Shown here: positions 10,546-22,320 of the stretch, one piece after another
Layout of the letters: each line of letters opens with the position of its first letter
Position numbering within the stretch: the first letter of the stretch is position 1
Source of the DNA: Diabrotica undecimpunctata
Taxonomy: Eukaryota > Arthropoda > Insecta > Coleoptera > Chrysomelidae
NCBI RefSeq assembly: GCF_040954645.1
Contig: NC_092810.1
Span: 12,324,377-12,388,376, forward strand
Direction: 5' to 3'
DNA: 64,000 nucleotides
Notes under the pieces: generated by a model
Databases searched by the model: none
Told to the model about the DNA's origin: nothing
What the model saw: only the letters and a program-made list of their open reading frames with translations
Program-made: the position numbers and the translations under genes

Positions 10546-11060
10546 ATCATCATCATCCAGCTTCAAGAGTCCACTGCTGAACATAGGCCTCTTCCTCATG
10601 TTTCCAACCTCATCTATCTTGCGCCGCTCTTATTCAGTTTTTATTGAGTCTTCTTAAATCGTCAGTCCATCTTGTAGGTGGTCGACCAACGCTTCTCTTG
10701 TCTTCCCTTGGCCTCCATTCCAATAACCTCTTTGTCCATCGCCCATCTGTCATTCTGGCTATGTGTCCTGCCTATCTCCATTTTAGTCTGGCTATCTTCT
10801 CGATGATGTCAGTCACTCCTGTTCTTCTCCTGATGTCTTCGTTGGTTATTCTGTCTCGCAGAGTTATTCCTAACATGGACCGCTCCATTCTTCTCAGCGT
10901 GACTCTCAGTTTGGTAGCTGCTGCTTTTGTTAAGGTAAGTGTTTCTGCTCCGTACGTCAAGACTAGGAGAAAGCACTGATCAAATACCTTTCTCTTTAGG
11001 CATGTGGGCAGCTCACTTTTAAAAGTTTCTCTCAATTTTACAAATGCTGCCCTCTCTTCA
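10546..11060 (-). pseudogene. LINE 3' end (RT thumb and C-terminus)
   Basis: On the minus strand the frame from 11035 reads CLKRKVFDQCFLLVLTYGAE, MERSMLGITLRDRITNEDIR and a RTGVTDIIEKIARLKW block, the conserved post-RT part of a common insect LINE family. Beyond 10772 the frame decays but still ends with sequence encoding GLCSAVDS next to a (GAT)n tail, seen as CATCATCATCATCC at 10546. The same family is at 31012-31965. 5'-truncated. Confidence 0.82.
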
Positions 11061-11639
11061 GTTCATGAGTCTGGTTATCCCTGCCAATCATAATTTCATG
11101 TCCCAGGTAATGAAGCCATGTTGATGGCACCAAAATCAAAAGTCCAAAACACTACAAATTATATTATACTACAAAACAAAGCTCCAAGTACACAATCTCG
11201 TTTCTATAACTTAGTGAATTCCGATGCCTATTGTTTTATATGAAACGAATGTGAAGAGGGTCTTGATTCTGAGGAATTTGCCAGTATTTGGATGTATTTC
11301 ATATAACAGAAAATTTTACCCAGTTTCCCTCACTTTGTAGAAGGGACAGATGAAAGAAGAACCATTAAAATGTATTTGGATGGTTGTGGGTACCAAAATA
11401 TGTTGTTATGGCCAATGTTCTGTTGAATCTAGCAATGACTCATAATAATAGAGCAAAAATATCTTAAACCTAACCATACTCAAAGATAAAGTTATTAACC
11501 TACTAGCGGATTACGTACCTATCTGTCTAAAAGCAAGAAAAAAGCCTGCTACCTAGCAAGTAAAGTATTTAACACATGATTTTTTTAAAAATCTTGATTC
11601 AATTTAGCACTATAAAACAATTACACCAGGAAGAGGTAA
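11061..11639. other. Spacer, no feature recognised
   Basis: AT-rich, no recognisable frame. It may include further decayed transposon sequence leading into the fragment at 11640. Confidence 0.3.
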
Positions 11640-11845
11640 AGGTGATTTAAACAGCTTTGCTGATCAATGGAAACCAATTCCTCAACGTAAGAAGAACAAA
11701 ATTAATTCACATTCTTGGGACCAATTGGGCGGCTATACCTAAAAGACGTAACATAACCGCCAAAAAATATGAAGACCTTCAGGCAATCAAGAAGACATTG
11801 TCGGTAGACTACCACAAATTTTATGAAGATCTTCCTTATGAGTAG
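11640..11845 (+). pseudogene. C-terminal relic of a DUF7869-like transposon protein
   Basis: The frame at 11657-11845 ends with ITAKKYEDLQAIKKTLSVDY followed by HKFYEDLPYE and a stop. The intact gene at 37282-39959 ends with ISKKKFDDLQSLLQNKSIPS then AHNQFFSSLKYE. The shared spacing (I-[ST]-x-KK-[FY]-x-DLQ ... H-x-F[YF]-x2-L) indicates a relic of the same protein superfamily. A second frame just upstream (NSFADQWKPIPQ) belongs to the decayed body. An AATAAAG follows at about 11879. Confidence 0.5.
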
Positions 11846-13380
11846 CGTTATTATTGTTTTTATCCTTTTTGTACTTAGAATAATAAAGTCTCGTTTCGTA
11901 TAGAATACGCGTGTTTGATTGCATTAAACTGCCAAGTCCATTATTAGCCTAATTTGAAAAACTGATAGCCAGCTATCTCCCAAAAATACTAAAAACTAAA
12001 ACTATCAGTATAATTGTTTATAATTTCAATGATACAACAATTATTATACTAATTTTAAGCACTATGTTATTGTTTTTCATTCATTTTTATAAAATGAAAT
12101 GCTGCGAAATCGTTTTTTTCCTCTCCTGTAAAATTGGGTTTCTTAATTTACAAATATATGGACACAACTAGAAGCCATAAGTTTTTATTGAAAAATTTTG
12201 AAAAACATTGGGTCATTTATTGTTTTCATAATTCCAAGAAATAGTAGTTTACGTTTTTACAAATTCCATTACAATTAATTATTACATTACAATTACCTAC
12301 TTAGTTTTTAAATTTATTTATATTATTATCTAATCTAATTATTAAAATAAACATTAATGAAAATACCATTATTAAATATTTTTTAGTATACATACTTTCT
12401 AAAAGAATGCATATTTTCTTTAAAAAATGCATGTTTTCTAAAAAAATGCATATTTTCTAAAAAAATTAATATTTAATGCATATTTTTGGGTAAATTAGTA
12501 CATGCCTATGCGCATATTTTTTATTTTTTTTTTATATATTAGCCCCAATCTTCTTAAAGCTAACTAAAAAGAAAAAACAGCTAGGAAACATCGTAAATTT
12601 TAAGCTTAGAGATTATATTAAATTCAAAACCCATGCGACGATTATATTGGAAAGAAAAGAGAATGATTAACATGTTTTGTAGAAAAAAACTACATATACA
12701 ACATAAAAAGACATGAAAAATGTAAAAGTAACTCAAGAAAGAAAAATTAAAAAGCTAAATAATTAGTAGAGGGACGAAACTAAGAACAAAATAAATTTCA
12801 ATAATAAGCTTTTCTAAACCGCTAAGCATATGCCATTTGAAGAAATTTATTTAGGATAATGATGTTAATGATGCTGATTGTTAGTCTTACGGTATAGGCA
12901 TTATTTTTGTAATTTTTTTATACTTTTAAATCAATTAGTTCTTCACAATCAGTTGTTTTTATATGTCATAAAATTATTTTGCATTTAATGTATTTCGACT
13001 AAGAAATTACTTCTTTTTAAATTAGTATTGGCCCTAGTTAATAAAAGAAAATTATGTTTGTTTTTCCTGTAACGCTTTTACAAACAAATTAAGTTTATTA
13101 ATATACAAATATAATTTAAATTAATATTAGTTGTGTAACCGTTGACAGAGGTAACAAATATAAATTTTTTATGCCTTTTTAAGCGCTTATTAACATTTTA
13201 AATTTTACAAATTAAAAAAAAATTATAAAAAAAGTGTTGCAGTCACATCTCGTTTATAACTAATGAGAAAATGTAAATATCTGAATACTAAACTCACCTT
13301 TCTTCAAAACTATAAACAAAAAACTAAAAACGAACTCAGCGTACATGCCTTTCATGAATAAACATACATCGTAAATTTCG
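11846..13380. other. AT-rich intergenic DNA
   Basis: About 75-80% AT, no gene seen. Includes the small tandem repeat at 12400-12480. Confidence 0.4.
12400..12480. repeat. Short tandem repeat, about 20-bp unit
   Basis: Three to four copies of AATGCATATTTTCTAAAAA with small variations, followed by a further ATGCATATTTTTG copy. Confidence 0.6.
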
Positions 13381-13660
13381 CCCCCCTGGAGTTAACCTCA
13401 AGAGCGTCGCGATGTAGAAGCGTCGTTAGCGGTGGCGTCGGTCGCAGGCGTCTATCGAGGGCGTCAGGCCACGTCGCCGATTACAACAACGGTGAAGACG
13501 AAGCGCTGGACCGCGAGTCACACGCTGCATGGGGTTGAGGGTTGGAATCGTGCAAGTGGCGGTGCTACTTGGGGGCGCACGCGTCAACGACAGTCTAGAA
13601 TATCAAGTCCAGGAGGCGATAAGATATCCACGGAGAAGGTTGGCCACTTGACTTGTGGAT
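13381..13660 (+). other. GC/CpG-rich island, possible exon
   Basis: About 280 bp rich in G, C and CpG amid very AT-rich DNA. An ATG at 13529 opens a 40-residue frame (stop ending at 13651) starting MGLRVGIVQVAVLLGGARVN, which could be a hydrophobic leader. A 110-codon frame in another phase spans 13432-13764. Neither matches a family I know. Possibly a first exon or promoter island of a host gene, or a GC-rich element scrap. Confidence 0.3.
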
Positions 13661-13860
13661 TGAGTGAAAATGTTTTCTTTAAAAATTACGGTTCTTGTTC
13701 AATGGTGGGTGCATCGAATCAATTTGTATATAATTTAACTATAATAACGCTCGAGAGTACTTAAAAATTTTCAATCTTCTTATTTTTGTTTTATTTCGAA
13801 TACTATTATTTCTATTAATATTAAGGGATGCGGATATATAACTTATGCACATCAGCATAG

Positions 13861-15600
13861 GAGTATTGAATTAACGAGTTTTTTCTATTAGCTGTCTGAC
13901 ATTAAGGACGTGTTCCCTTGTGCCTTTTTCTGGGACAAATCCCGCTTGTTCTTCTGATATCTGAGGCAATAGAAAAGCTTTTAATCTTTCATGTATTACA
14001 TGAAGTAGAACCTTGCTTGCATGGGATAGTAGGGTTACCGTTCTGTAGTTGCTGCAATCTAGCGGAGTTCCTTTTTTGAATATAGGGATGAAAGTGGATG
14101 TTGTCCAGTCATTGGGTCACTCTTCGGTTTCCTAAATCGTTTTGCAGATCATATGCATAACATTTACTCCAACATCTCCAGTCTCTTTTAAAACTTCTAC
14201 GGTGATCTGGTCTGCGCCAGCAGATTTTCTATTTTTTTAACTTTTTAATTGCTTTTTCTACCTATGACTTTAGAATGTTTGGTTCTCTCCCTGCAGTGAA
14301 CTCCCCGTGATTTTCATTCTGGGGATCATCTGCATATAGACTTTGACAATATTTTCTCCATACCTCCGCAATACCTTTCAAGTCATTTATAATATGTTGG
14401 TTTTGATCCATTATTGTTTGTGTGATTGGTTTAAATTTCCTGGATAGATATCGGACTTTGTTTTAAAGCTCATGGAATTCATACCGGTTTGCATGTATCT
14501 CTAGTTCTTCGCATTCTTCATTTATATGTTTATTTTTATTATACCTACATGCTCTTTTAATTTCTCTATTTAACCTTGCTAATTCGGTTTTGTTGCTGTC
14601 GTTTTAATATATGAGGGATTTGATTCTCTTTCGCTCTTCGAGAAGTTGCAGCATTCTGTCTGTCATCCAGTGTTTTCTCTTGATGATCTTTTTTTCGGTT
14701 TTGATTCTTTCTACAGAGGTTTCTATGGCATTTCTAAAGTCTCTCCACATTTTTCTGGGTTGACTTGTGTGTTCAACATACTAGTTTTGCATCTCTAAAT
14801 GTTTTCGTATTTGAAATCTCCAGCCTATTTTGATTTTGGTGCGGCATTGTTCTTTTTAGCTTTATCTTGAAGCAAGCCCATAATAATTTATCGGATCCAC
14901 ATTCAGCCCTTGGTCTAGTTTTTACGTTTGTAAAATATGTCTTCCGTCCGTTTCTAATCAATATCTAGTCGATTTGGTTCTTGTATCCTCCATTTGGGCT
15001 GGTCCACGTCGATAAACGACGGGTATGATGTTTGAACATTGTGTTTATAATGGCCAAACTGTTTTCGGTTACAAAATCTATTAAACGTTTGCCTCGGCTG
15101 TTTCTAATACCTAATCCATAGTTTGGCATGTAGACCTTAAGAATGTGCATTTTGTTTGGTGATGCTAGTAAGCTTATTTATATAAGTCTATCATTTATTG
15201 GTTGGTAATCATACACGTATTGTGAAACTTTTTTAGTCACCGTAATTGCAACACCATTTCTTCCTCTGTTTTTTGCTTCCGATATGTATACAACATGATC
15301 TGCCATTATCCTTATCTTTTTCAATGGGTCTCCGACAGTCCGCATATTCCTATATCCTCTCTTTCGACTTGTAGTAGTTGTAGTATATGCAGTTTGCCTG
15401 GTTGCAATAATCCTCAAATATTCCAGGTTGCTATTCCCATTGCATTTTTTAATTGAAAAACTGATTTTCTTCCAGGCGTCAATTTCGCATGTGTTGCCTG
15501 GTTGCTCACAAACACATGCTCGGTAGCCCATTTGACACTAGGAAACGCGATAGCATAGCGATAGGTGCTCAGTTGGCCTGGAAACAACTGAGCGCCTATC
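13861..15600 (-). pseudogene. LINE with endonuclease and start of RT, 3'-truncated
   Basis: The minus strand carries a degraded APE-type endonuclease: a GVAITVTKKVSQYVYD segment (15260-15200), KVYMPNYGLGIRNSRGKRLI, and RLSTWTSPNGGYKNQIDYIL (15040-14955), where QIDYI is the conserved EN motif. Further on come linker sequence and the beginning of RT (SKV..., ERLKAF-like and EKKAQGNTS near 13900), after which the element ends. Several stops and frameshifts are present. Same type as 32690-34915. The 5' limit is uncertain and lies close to the hairpin at 15558-15602. Confidence 0.75.
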
Positions 15601-15602
15601 GC
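15558..15602. repeat. 18-bp stem hairpin
   Basis: GCGATAGGTGCTCAGTTG and CAACTGAGCGCCTATCGC pair with one G-T wobble around a 9-nt loop. It sits at the 5' side of the minus-strand LINE and could be a folded RNA leader or an independent foldback scrap. Confidence 0.6.
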
Positions 15603-16059
15603 CAATCGGATCGCTAAGCATATCTAACTGATTCGATACATTCATGATGGTGTAGTCACGGGAATTTTGCCTGCCTCCTGCCACCTAATCAGGTGGTGTA
15701 CCCTTGCCTGCCTGATCGCAGTATTATGGCTGGTTGAATCATTATGTGATATCCGCCCGTGAGTATCTGTCATTAATCCAACAGTAGAAATCATTCAGCT
15801 ATAGCCTTAATGAAGTAATGTCATAGCTGCTGCCCTATTCCATATCCTCAGTTGGTTTACGACTGCTTATTTGGTAAAACCTTATTCACACCTATCCTAC
15901 ATATCTGTAAGACATTTCCCTATCAGCCAATGGGAAGCGCCGTGTCAGGGTTGAGGACTCCCCCGCCCGTCCGTCTTCTGCAAAGTACAGAAAAGTCCCT
16001 ACTTAATTCAGAACTCTTCCTCCATGCAAGCTGGAACAAACACGGATTTCATTTAGAGG
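15603..16059. other. Spacer
   Basis: Moderate-GC sequence without a recognisable gene. Confidence 0.3.
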
Positions 16060-16495
16060 AATGGAAATGGTATAGCGTATTGATGGCAGGTTTGTTGGGA
16101 GGACTTATCTGAATATTCTAGAAAACATAATGTTTCCTAGTGTAGAATAGTTGTATCCAGAAAATAATTTTATCCTGTAACAAGATAATTCTCCTCTTCA
16201 CACTGTAAATATAATAAACCAGTGGCTCCAGAATAACAACATTAAAACCTTACCATGGCCCAGCTACAGTCCACATTTAAACCCAATCGAGAATGTGTGG
16301 GGGGTTATGATAAAACGATTGTATCGGCGTACTTTTATACCTCAAAATACTAAAGGGCTGTGGCACTGTATACAACAGGTTTGGGAAGAGCCCTTTGAAG
16401 AAGACAATTTCATAGTTTCTTTTACGCAGATGGACCGAAAACTACAAGCTGTTATCAATGCTTATGGAGATACTACAAAATATTCTCTTCCAGAC
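16060..16495 (+). pseudogene. Tc1-type transposase, C-terminal half
   Basis: Across a frameshift the sequence encodes RIDGRFVGRTYLNILENIMF, then QDNSPLHTVNIINQWL, LPWPSYSPHLNPIENVWG and a KGLWHCIQQVWEE tail. These are the Tc1/mariner DDE segment 'QDN.P.HT ... W..SPDLNPIENLWG' followed by the usual tail. A stop and an altered FxQQD residue show it is dead. No inverted ends found. Confidence 0.85.
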
Positions 16496-17059
16496 CCTAG
16501 CTTTCTTTCAAGAGTTTCTCGTTTCCTATATTTTTTATTAAGCTTTTTTATTAAGTTCTGAACATGTTAAAATGTTTTGCTGCCTCTGATAGTGCCTGGT
16601 TATCTTTTAATTTGGTTACAATTCTTGCTTTAATATATTCTTGGGTTAAGTTGTTTGTTTTATTCCTTAATCATAATAAAAATAATAACAACAACCCCTA
16701 TTTATGTAAAAATTATCATTTATATACTCTTTATAAAATACAGGCATTTAAAATATTATCAAAATTTAGACCTTAATAATTAGTACACTTTATGAATTAA
16801 CATATGTAATCAATTGTTTGGTATTTGTTTGTTTATTTTATTATTTGTCTGTCATAATAAATATAATATATTGTCAGAACAATCAAATACACTGCTCAAA
16901 ATGATCAAATCTTACTAAGGTTCGTATCAGTTTTTTTAGGAAGCAGCTGTACATTAAACATCTATATTTAGTAGCAGTACTGAATATGACATATTTATTT
17001 TGACAAAGTTCTGTAATTTATCCCGAAATGGGTCTTTTAAATGAATATACCTTCTACAT
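16496..17059. other. AT-rich spacer
   Basis: No gene recognised. Confidence 0.35.
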
Positions 17060-17620
17060 AAGATTTTTTCATGTTTTGTGAGCGCAGGGACGTTGTTCTT
17101 GTCATATGTGTGAGAACTAATTCTGGATTAAAACAGTTGACTGATTTGCCCGATATAGACACCTTCACAGTTAATACGTGGTATCTCGTAAATAACATGC
17201 GATTTTTTGAGTTTTGGAGTTTGTGTTTATAATTTAGTGAAATATTTATTTAAAAGGGTGTTGCCTTTTTGAGCCACTGTTATGTTATGTTTCGCTAAAA
17301 GATTTGTTAATTGTTCGGATAAACCTTTTATATAGTAAAGAGTTGTATAAGTAGTTTTGATACTATTGGGTTTATTGTTATTTGTATTGTAGTAAAATTT
17401 ATTATGTCTTGATTTGAAAATAGTTTCGATTAGATGTTCGGGATATGCATTATTTAGAAAGGCAGTTTTTGCTTTTTTTATTGCAGTTGGTCTGTATTCT
17501 GGATCTGTTAGTTTTGTAGATTTATCAGTAAGACTTATAATTACAGACTTCTTATACTTAAAGGAAATACCAACATAATACCATAAAAAGCTCTTAAAGT
17601 CATAACATACCTCCACTTTA
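17060..17620 (-). pseudogene. Penelope-like element, RT-to-endonuclease region
   Basis: The minus-strand frame 17616-17227 includes AFLNNAYPEHLIETIFKSRH, a typical linker between RT and endonuclease in Penelope-like elements. After a frameshift, 17200-17130 reads VIYEIPRINCEGVYIGQISQ, the GIY-YIG signature with the first cysteine lost. The upstream flank at 17825-17860 has GGCAAG...CTTGCC followed by GAAACG, resembling a decayed Penelope terminal-repeat structure. Confidence 0.75.
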
Positions 17621-17949
17621 CCTTTTTCGAAAACATCAATGATACGACCATATAAAAATAATTATAAAGTAATGACAGTAAACCATGAGATATCAGATAT
17701 TAACTTTTACTTTTACGTGTCAATTAATTAATGTCAGTGTCCCGTTTTACGTTTTGGTAAGTTATATAAAATATATTTCACAATAACTGTTTGCTCTTAA
17801 TATTGTACATTTTAGAATTTTAATACAGGCAAGGGTTTCTTGCCGAAACGTTGATTTCTATGGAAAAAGAATCTAGTTTCACATGTAATATAATTTAATT
17901 AACCTAAACCCAAGAAATACTAATTAGATTTATATCAGGTGTAACTTAC

Positions 17950-18070
17950 GGTCTTAGTCAAACCCCTAAATAAATTCCATTTTCGATCTTTGACTAAAGA
18001 ATTTTCGTCAAACCTTTTTTGTTTATGAATTCCTAATTCTGTGAATTTATCTATGAATTACTAATTTAAA
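17950..18070 (-). repeat. Dispersed repeat, copy 1
   Basis: About 115 bp matching 23355-23475 in inverted orientation (shared: GGTTTGAC...AAAATTCTTTAGTCAAAG, GAAAATGGAATTTA, GGGGTTTG). Probably the end or body of an uncharacterised element. Confidence 0.6.
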
Positions 18071-18495
18071 TTTTTAGGCGCTGCTGATCTACATATTTTA
18101 GAAGAAAGAATTTTTAATATCACTGACATTTGATGTTTCATATGTTCTATAACATATAACATATAATTATAGCTCGGATTATATGCAAAAATGCCTTTTT
18201 TGTCTATTTTGCCTATTATATTTGTTTTTTGCACTTTTTGCATTTTTACGTAAATTCCGCCTATGTGTGCCTTTTTAAAATTTCATGATACTACCCATGA
18301 TATTATTCTATTACTAAACTATTCTATAATAAAATTTTTGGTCAATAATAAAATATCAATGGTTTGTTTATATAACAGATTTCTAGGAAAATGTACCTGA
18401 TCGAGACTTGAGGGTTAACTATTTGGAAATCCCTAAGCTTTATTAGTTTATTATCAGTTGTACAGTCGGTTACTGTATCAGAGTTTAGTCACAAA

Positions 18496-20319
18496 TTGCT
18501 ATATCCTAGTTTAGTTTTGTTGCGTATACCGAAAAGCAAAGAACACGTTTTAAAACGTTTTAGACATTTGTGTGAAAAGATGACATCTAAATTAAGGCTA
18601 TGGATCGCACCTTATTCGGAACTTTCTCTAGAAGAAGATAGAGCATTTTGTAAACCATGCGGCAAATCGGTAAGTTTAATTTTTTCTCTTTTTTTCTCAT
18701 CCCACAACATAACTAAATTCTAAAGCGGTTTTAGAATTCTAATTATTTTTTTTTAAATTCTCAGATTTCAAGTAGAAAAAAGTACTTTATTGACCAGCAT
18801 TGTGGAACCCCACTTCATAAACGTAATTTGGAAAAATTAAAAGTTAGCCCAAATATCTCTGCGGGATAGTTTAACCAGTTCAAAAAAAAAAGGAGGAAGA
18901 CGCATTTAAATTTGATTTATGCCAGATGATGATTGCATCCAACATTCCTCTATATAAAGTTAATAACCCTAGTTTTAAATGCTTTTTCGAAAAATATCTT
19001 AATAAATCCTTAGCGGACGAGAGTACATTGAGAAAACATACTGTGGAGAAATGTTATGTGGAATGTATTTCAAAAACTAAGCGGGAGTTAAAGGGCAATT
19101 TTTTGTATATTATCGTGGATGAAACGATAGATGTATGCGGCAGGTATATAGCTAATTTAATGATTGGAATTTTGAATGAAAACTTTGCGAGAAACCCTTT
19201 TTTAGTTGCCGTTAAAGAATTGGAAAAAACAAACAATTTAACATTGTTCTGAAGCTATTTTCTTGTGGCATTTTAAATTAATTACTATTTAAATGGGAAT
19301 AAGCTACAATTAAAGGTTAAAATACGTTTATTTAAATAATAAATAATATTTAATAAACGTATTTTAACCTTTAATTGTGGCTAATTCCCATTTAAATAGT
19401 AATTAAACAATTTAACAATCGATTTATACAAGATAGTTTAACAAACCTCTTTTTACCCAACGCTATACCAGTGAATAAAATAGTTTTAATGCTTTCAGAT
19501 GCTGCGGCATATATGTTAAAAGCTGCTGTTAATTTAAAGATTTTTTATCCTAATTTAATTCATTGCACTTGTGTAGCCCACGGGGTAAATAGAATTGCTG
19601 AAGAAATAAGAAATCTGTTTCCGTTGGTAAATAATTTTATAAATTTTATGAAAAAAGTTTTTGTAAAGACTCCGTTGAGGTGCAAATATATAAAGAAAGA
19701 CTTCCCGGTGTCCCTTTGCCACCTAAACCAGTAATTACAAGGTGGGGAACCTGGCTCGAAGCAGTTTTTTTTACTTTGAACACTGCAATAAAATAGAATT
19801 AGTTATGTCAGAATTTGATGATGATATTTCCGAAGCCATTCGGGAAGCAAAAAAAAATATTAAAAAATCCCAAATTGAAACAGGAACTCGCTTATATCAA
19901 TGATAATTATAAATTAATAGTTACCACAATTACCTTATTAGAAAAACAAGAGATAAATTTATGTGAGTCAGTAAAATTAATAGATAATTTAAAGACGAAA
20001 ATTAAATCGGCACCTGGAAGTAACGGTCAATTAATTTAAAAAAAAAATGAAACATGTTTTCGGCAAGAATGAAGGTTTTTCGTTTTTATCTAATGTTGCT
20101 AAAGTTTTGAATGGGACATTTTCCGAGGAATTTCAAATTAGGCCAGATTTATTATCCGCTCTGAAATATGCTCCAATTACATCTGTCTATTTCGAACGTT
20201 CGTTTTCAATGTACAAATTAATTTTAAGTGGTCGAAGACATAGTTTTAAGACCGAAAATATTGAAAAACATTTAGTTGTTTCTATTAATGATAAAATTTT
20301 AAGTGGTTACAATGTTTAA
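18496..20319 (+). pseudogene. hAT transposase, CGGBP1-like, decayed
   Basis: Order of blocks: a BED-type zinc finger (CKPCGKS, then DQHCGTPLH after a GT..AG intron at 18670-18764), SNIPLYKVNNPSFKCFFEKY, DESTLRKHTVEKCY, FLYIIVDETIDVCGRYIANL (first catalytic Asp), LMLSDAAAYMLKAAVNLK (second), a CTCVAHGVNRIAEEIR block, a TRWGTWL block, and the C-terminal dimerisation part APITSVYFERSFSMYK. It is broken by frameshifts (poly-A at about 18880, at 19738 and 20040) and by the foldback insert at 19244-19404. Element limits are about 18080-20580, both ends rich in short TGCC/GGC-T-rich subterminal words, but exact inverted ends were not fixed. Confidence 0.88.
19244..19404. mobile_element. 161-bp foldback insert inside the hAT gene
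   Basis: Inverted arms of about 53 bp (from 19279 and back from 19404) differ at two positions and enclose an AT core. The insert is flanked by a perfect 13-bp duplication AAACAATTTAACA (19231-19243 and 19405-19417), and the transposase frame continues on either side. The arm sequence (ACTATTTAAATGGGAAT, ACAATTAAAGGTTAAAATAC) is one I associate with insect Penelope-like termini; that assignment is tentative. The long duplication favours retrotransposition over a cut-and-paste MITE. Confidence 0.8.
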
Positions 20320-20589
20320 TTATTAATTTACAGTTATTTATTTACTAGTTTATTTATACTAATTTTATACTAATACTATATACTAATGTTATGATTATGA
20401 TGTGTAAATATACCTACCTTAAGTTAATATTACGTTAATTCACTTTGTACAATAAATAATAAGTTATATTCCTTTATTGCCTATTTTTGCCTAAATGTTA
20501 ATATTCCTGCCTTTTTTAATAAAAATCTTTGCCTATATAGGCGCCTTTTTCTTCAATTTTTGTTGCCTATAACATATATAATTGTATTC

Positions 20590-21540
20590 ATAAGGCCTTT
20601 AATTACTACAAAATCGGTAAGTTGGTATTATTTTGTTATTTTGCCCTTTATTGCCATCTGAAGTTAAATTGGCAGTAGCTATTTATTGTATGTATTAGGT
20701 ATATAATATACATTTTGGAATATTTTCCTAAAAATTATTTTTTACTGGCATGAAACAATGGTTAGGTTAGTGAGAAATACCAAATATTATTACATTTTTT
20801 TTAATTGGCTGTAGTAGGTTGTTATACAACCATTTATAGCACTAATTCTCGTAATAGGAAATGCGTATGTAAAAAGCTTACTAAAACTGTTTAGTTGTAA
20901 AACTTAATTTGACTACGCTATGAGTACAAGAGTTGACTCACACTCACCCTAAGTTTATAAACCACTCACATTTAACAATACTCGGGAACACCCCAAGGGA
21001 TAATGCATATGATTACAAACAATTATTAACTTTGACATGTCTGTTACATGGGAATTTGCCGTTAAAACTCGGTTATGTGGATTGCAGAAACAGTAACAAG
21101 TAGGTACAAACTGAAAACTTGGGAAGATATGAATATGGATAATGTGTAGTTTGATGTATGTGTTATCATTACGGTAGATTTTATGATGTCAAGGATAATT
21201 TATAATACTACAACTTAATATTATACACAAAACACATTTAAAATAAAGTAATTATTTATCGAATTTTGCCGAAATTATTTAAGATTTGTTTTATTTCATT
21301 CACTATGATCAATAAGCAAGTTAGTTCTATATAGAAAATATTACAAAAAATCGGTTGCCTGTAAAGTCGGTTTTACGGGCGAAGATTTTACGTGACAACG
21401 TCTTTTTCTCGGTAGAATATTTATTGATATGAATATTATTAAATTGCACAATAGGAACAAGGAATTGAATGAAAATAAGAATTGCACAAATTTTAACTAT
21501 AGAAATATATTTTGTTTACTAAAACATTGTACATGTAAAC
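20590..21540. other. AT-rich intergenic DNA
   Basis: No gene or repeat family recognised. Confidence 0.35.
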
Positions 21541-21544
21541 TTCT

Positions 21545-21735
21545 CTTCTTCTTCTTAGTCGTTAACCTGATGCAGGTATCGTGATATCATGAAGCTATTA
21601 ACTAAATTTCCCAATGTTCCTCCACGTTTTTCTATCTTCTGCCATTCTAGCACATTCTGACAATGGAGCGCCAATGGTAGCAACAATATGGTCCGTGTAT
21701 CGTGTGGGAGATCTACCTCTACATGGATGTCCAAA
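21545..21735 (-). pseudogene. LINE 3' end
   Basis: The minus strand encodes RGRSPTRYTDHIVATIGAPL then a MAEDRKTWRNIG block, matching the closing 'GRPxxRW-D-I...A-DR-xWR' segment of insect LINEs, followed by a (GAA)n tail (CTTCTTCTTCTT on the plus strand at 21543-21557). Confidence 0.62.
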
Positions 21736-21947
21736 ATAGCTTAATATTTGTACTTTATATTTGTTATATTATATTTGTACATGTAAACTTAAACTTAACT
21801 AATTTCTATTTGAGTGATTTTGTTGAGGATAGGACGATGATAGGAGAAATATGACAGAGACCAGTGATGTTCCGTGGAGCTTATCCAATATCGGGAGATG
21901 CCTTCGGCAAAATTCGGTAGATTTCGGTAGATCATATGCAATGACGT

Positions 21948-21952
<5 letters not shown>

Positions 21953-22019
<67 letters not shown>
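21953..22019. repeat. (TA)n microsatellite
   Basis: Uninterrupted TA dinucleotides, next to the MITE that starts at 22026. Confidence 0.95.
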
Positions 22020-22024
<5 letters not shown>

Positions 22025-22025
22025 A

Positions 22026-22320
22026 CAGTGCGTCCAATTAAGTGAACACCATAATGGAATTTTTTTTAGTTTTATGACCTAAAACCTAAAATCAATCATC
22101 AATTAAATTTTTTGAGCCATATACACGAGGTTTGTCAAAAAATATGAACATAAAATTCATATTTTTTGATAAACTCGCCTATATTACTAAAAAAATTTAA
22201 TATCTGATGATTGTATTCTAAGTTTTAGATCATTCAGAACTTTTTAGAAAGAATAACTTTTTTCCATAAAACTAAAAATAGAAAAGTTTCCCATTATGGT
22301 GGCGACTTAATGGTTCAAAA
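22026..22320. mobile_element. Foldback mariner-type MITE
   Basis: About 295 bp with arms of some 130 bp that fold on each other. The left end CAGTGCGTCCAATTAAGTG and the right counterpart share CCA-TTAAGTx-CACCATAATGG. The left end sequence resembles Tc1/mariner ends and the element lies in TA-rich DNA, as expected for TA targeting. The centre is a near-perfect hairpin (TTCATATTTTTTGA). Confidence 0.78.

Noticed and set aside
13432..13764. 110-codon frame through the GC-rich island
   Set aside because: It runs from GC-rich into AT-rich DNA without change in support, and another frame of the island is equally plausible; kept only as an unassigned island.
17825..17870. Hairpin GGCAAG/CTTGCC followed by GAAACG, hammerhead-like
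   Set aside because: The CUGANGA box is missing upstream, so it is not a hammerhead as it stands.
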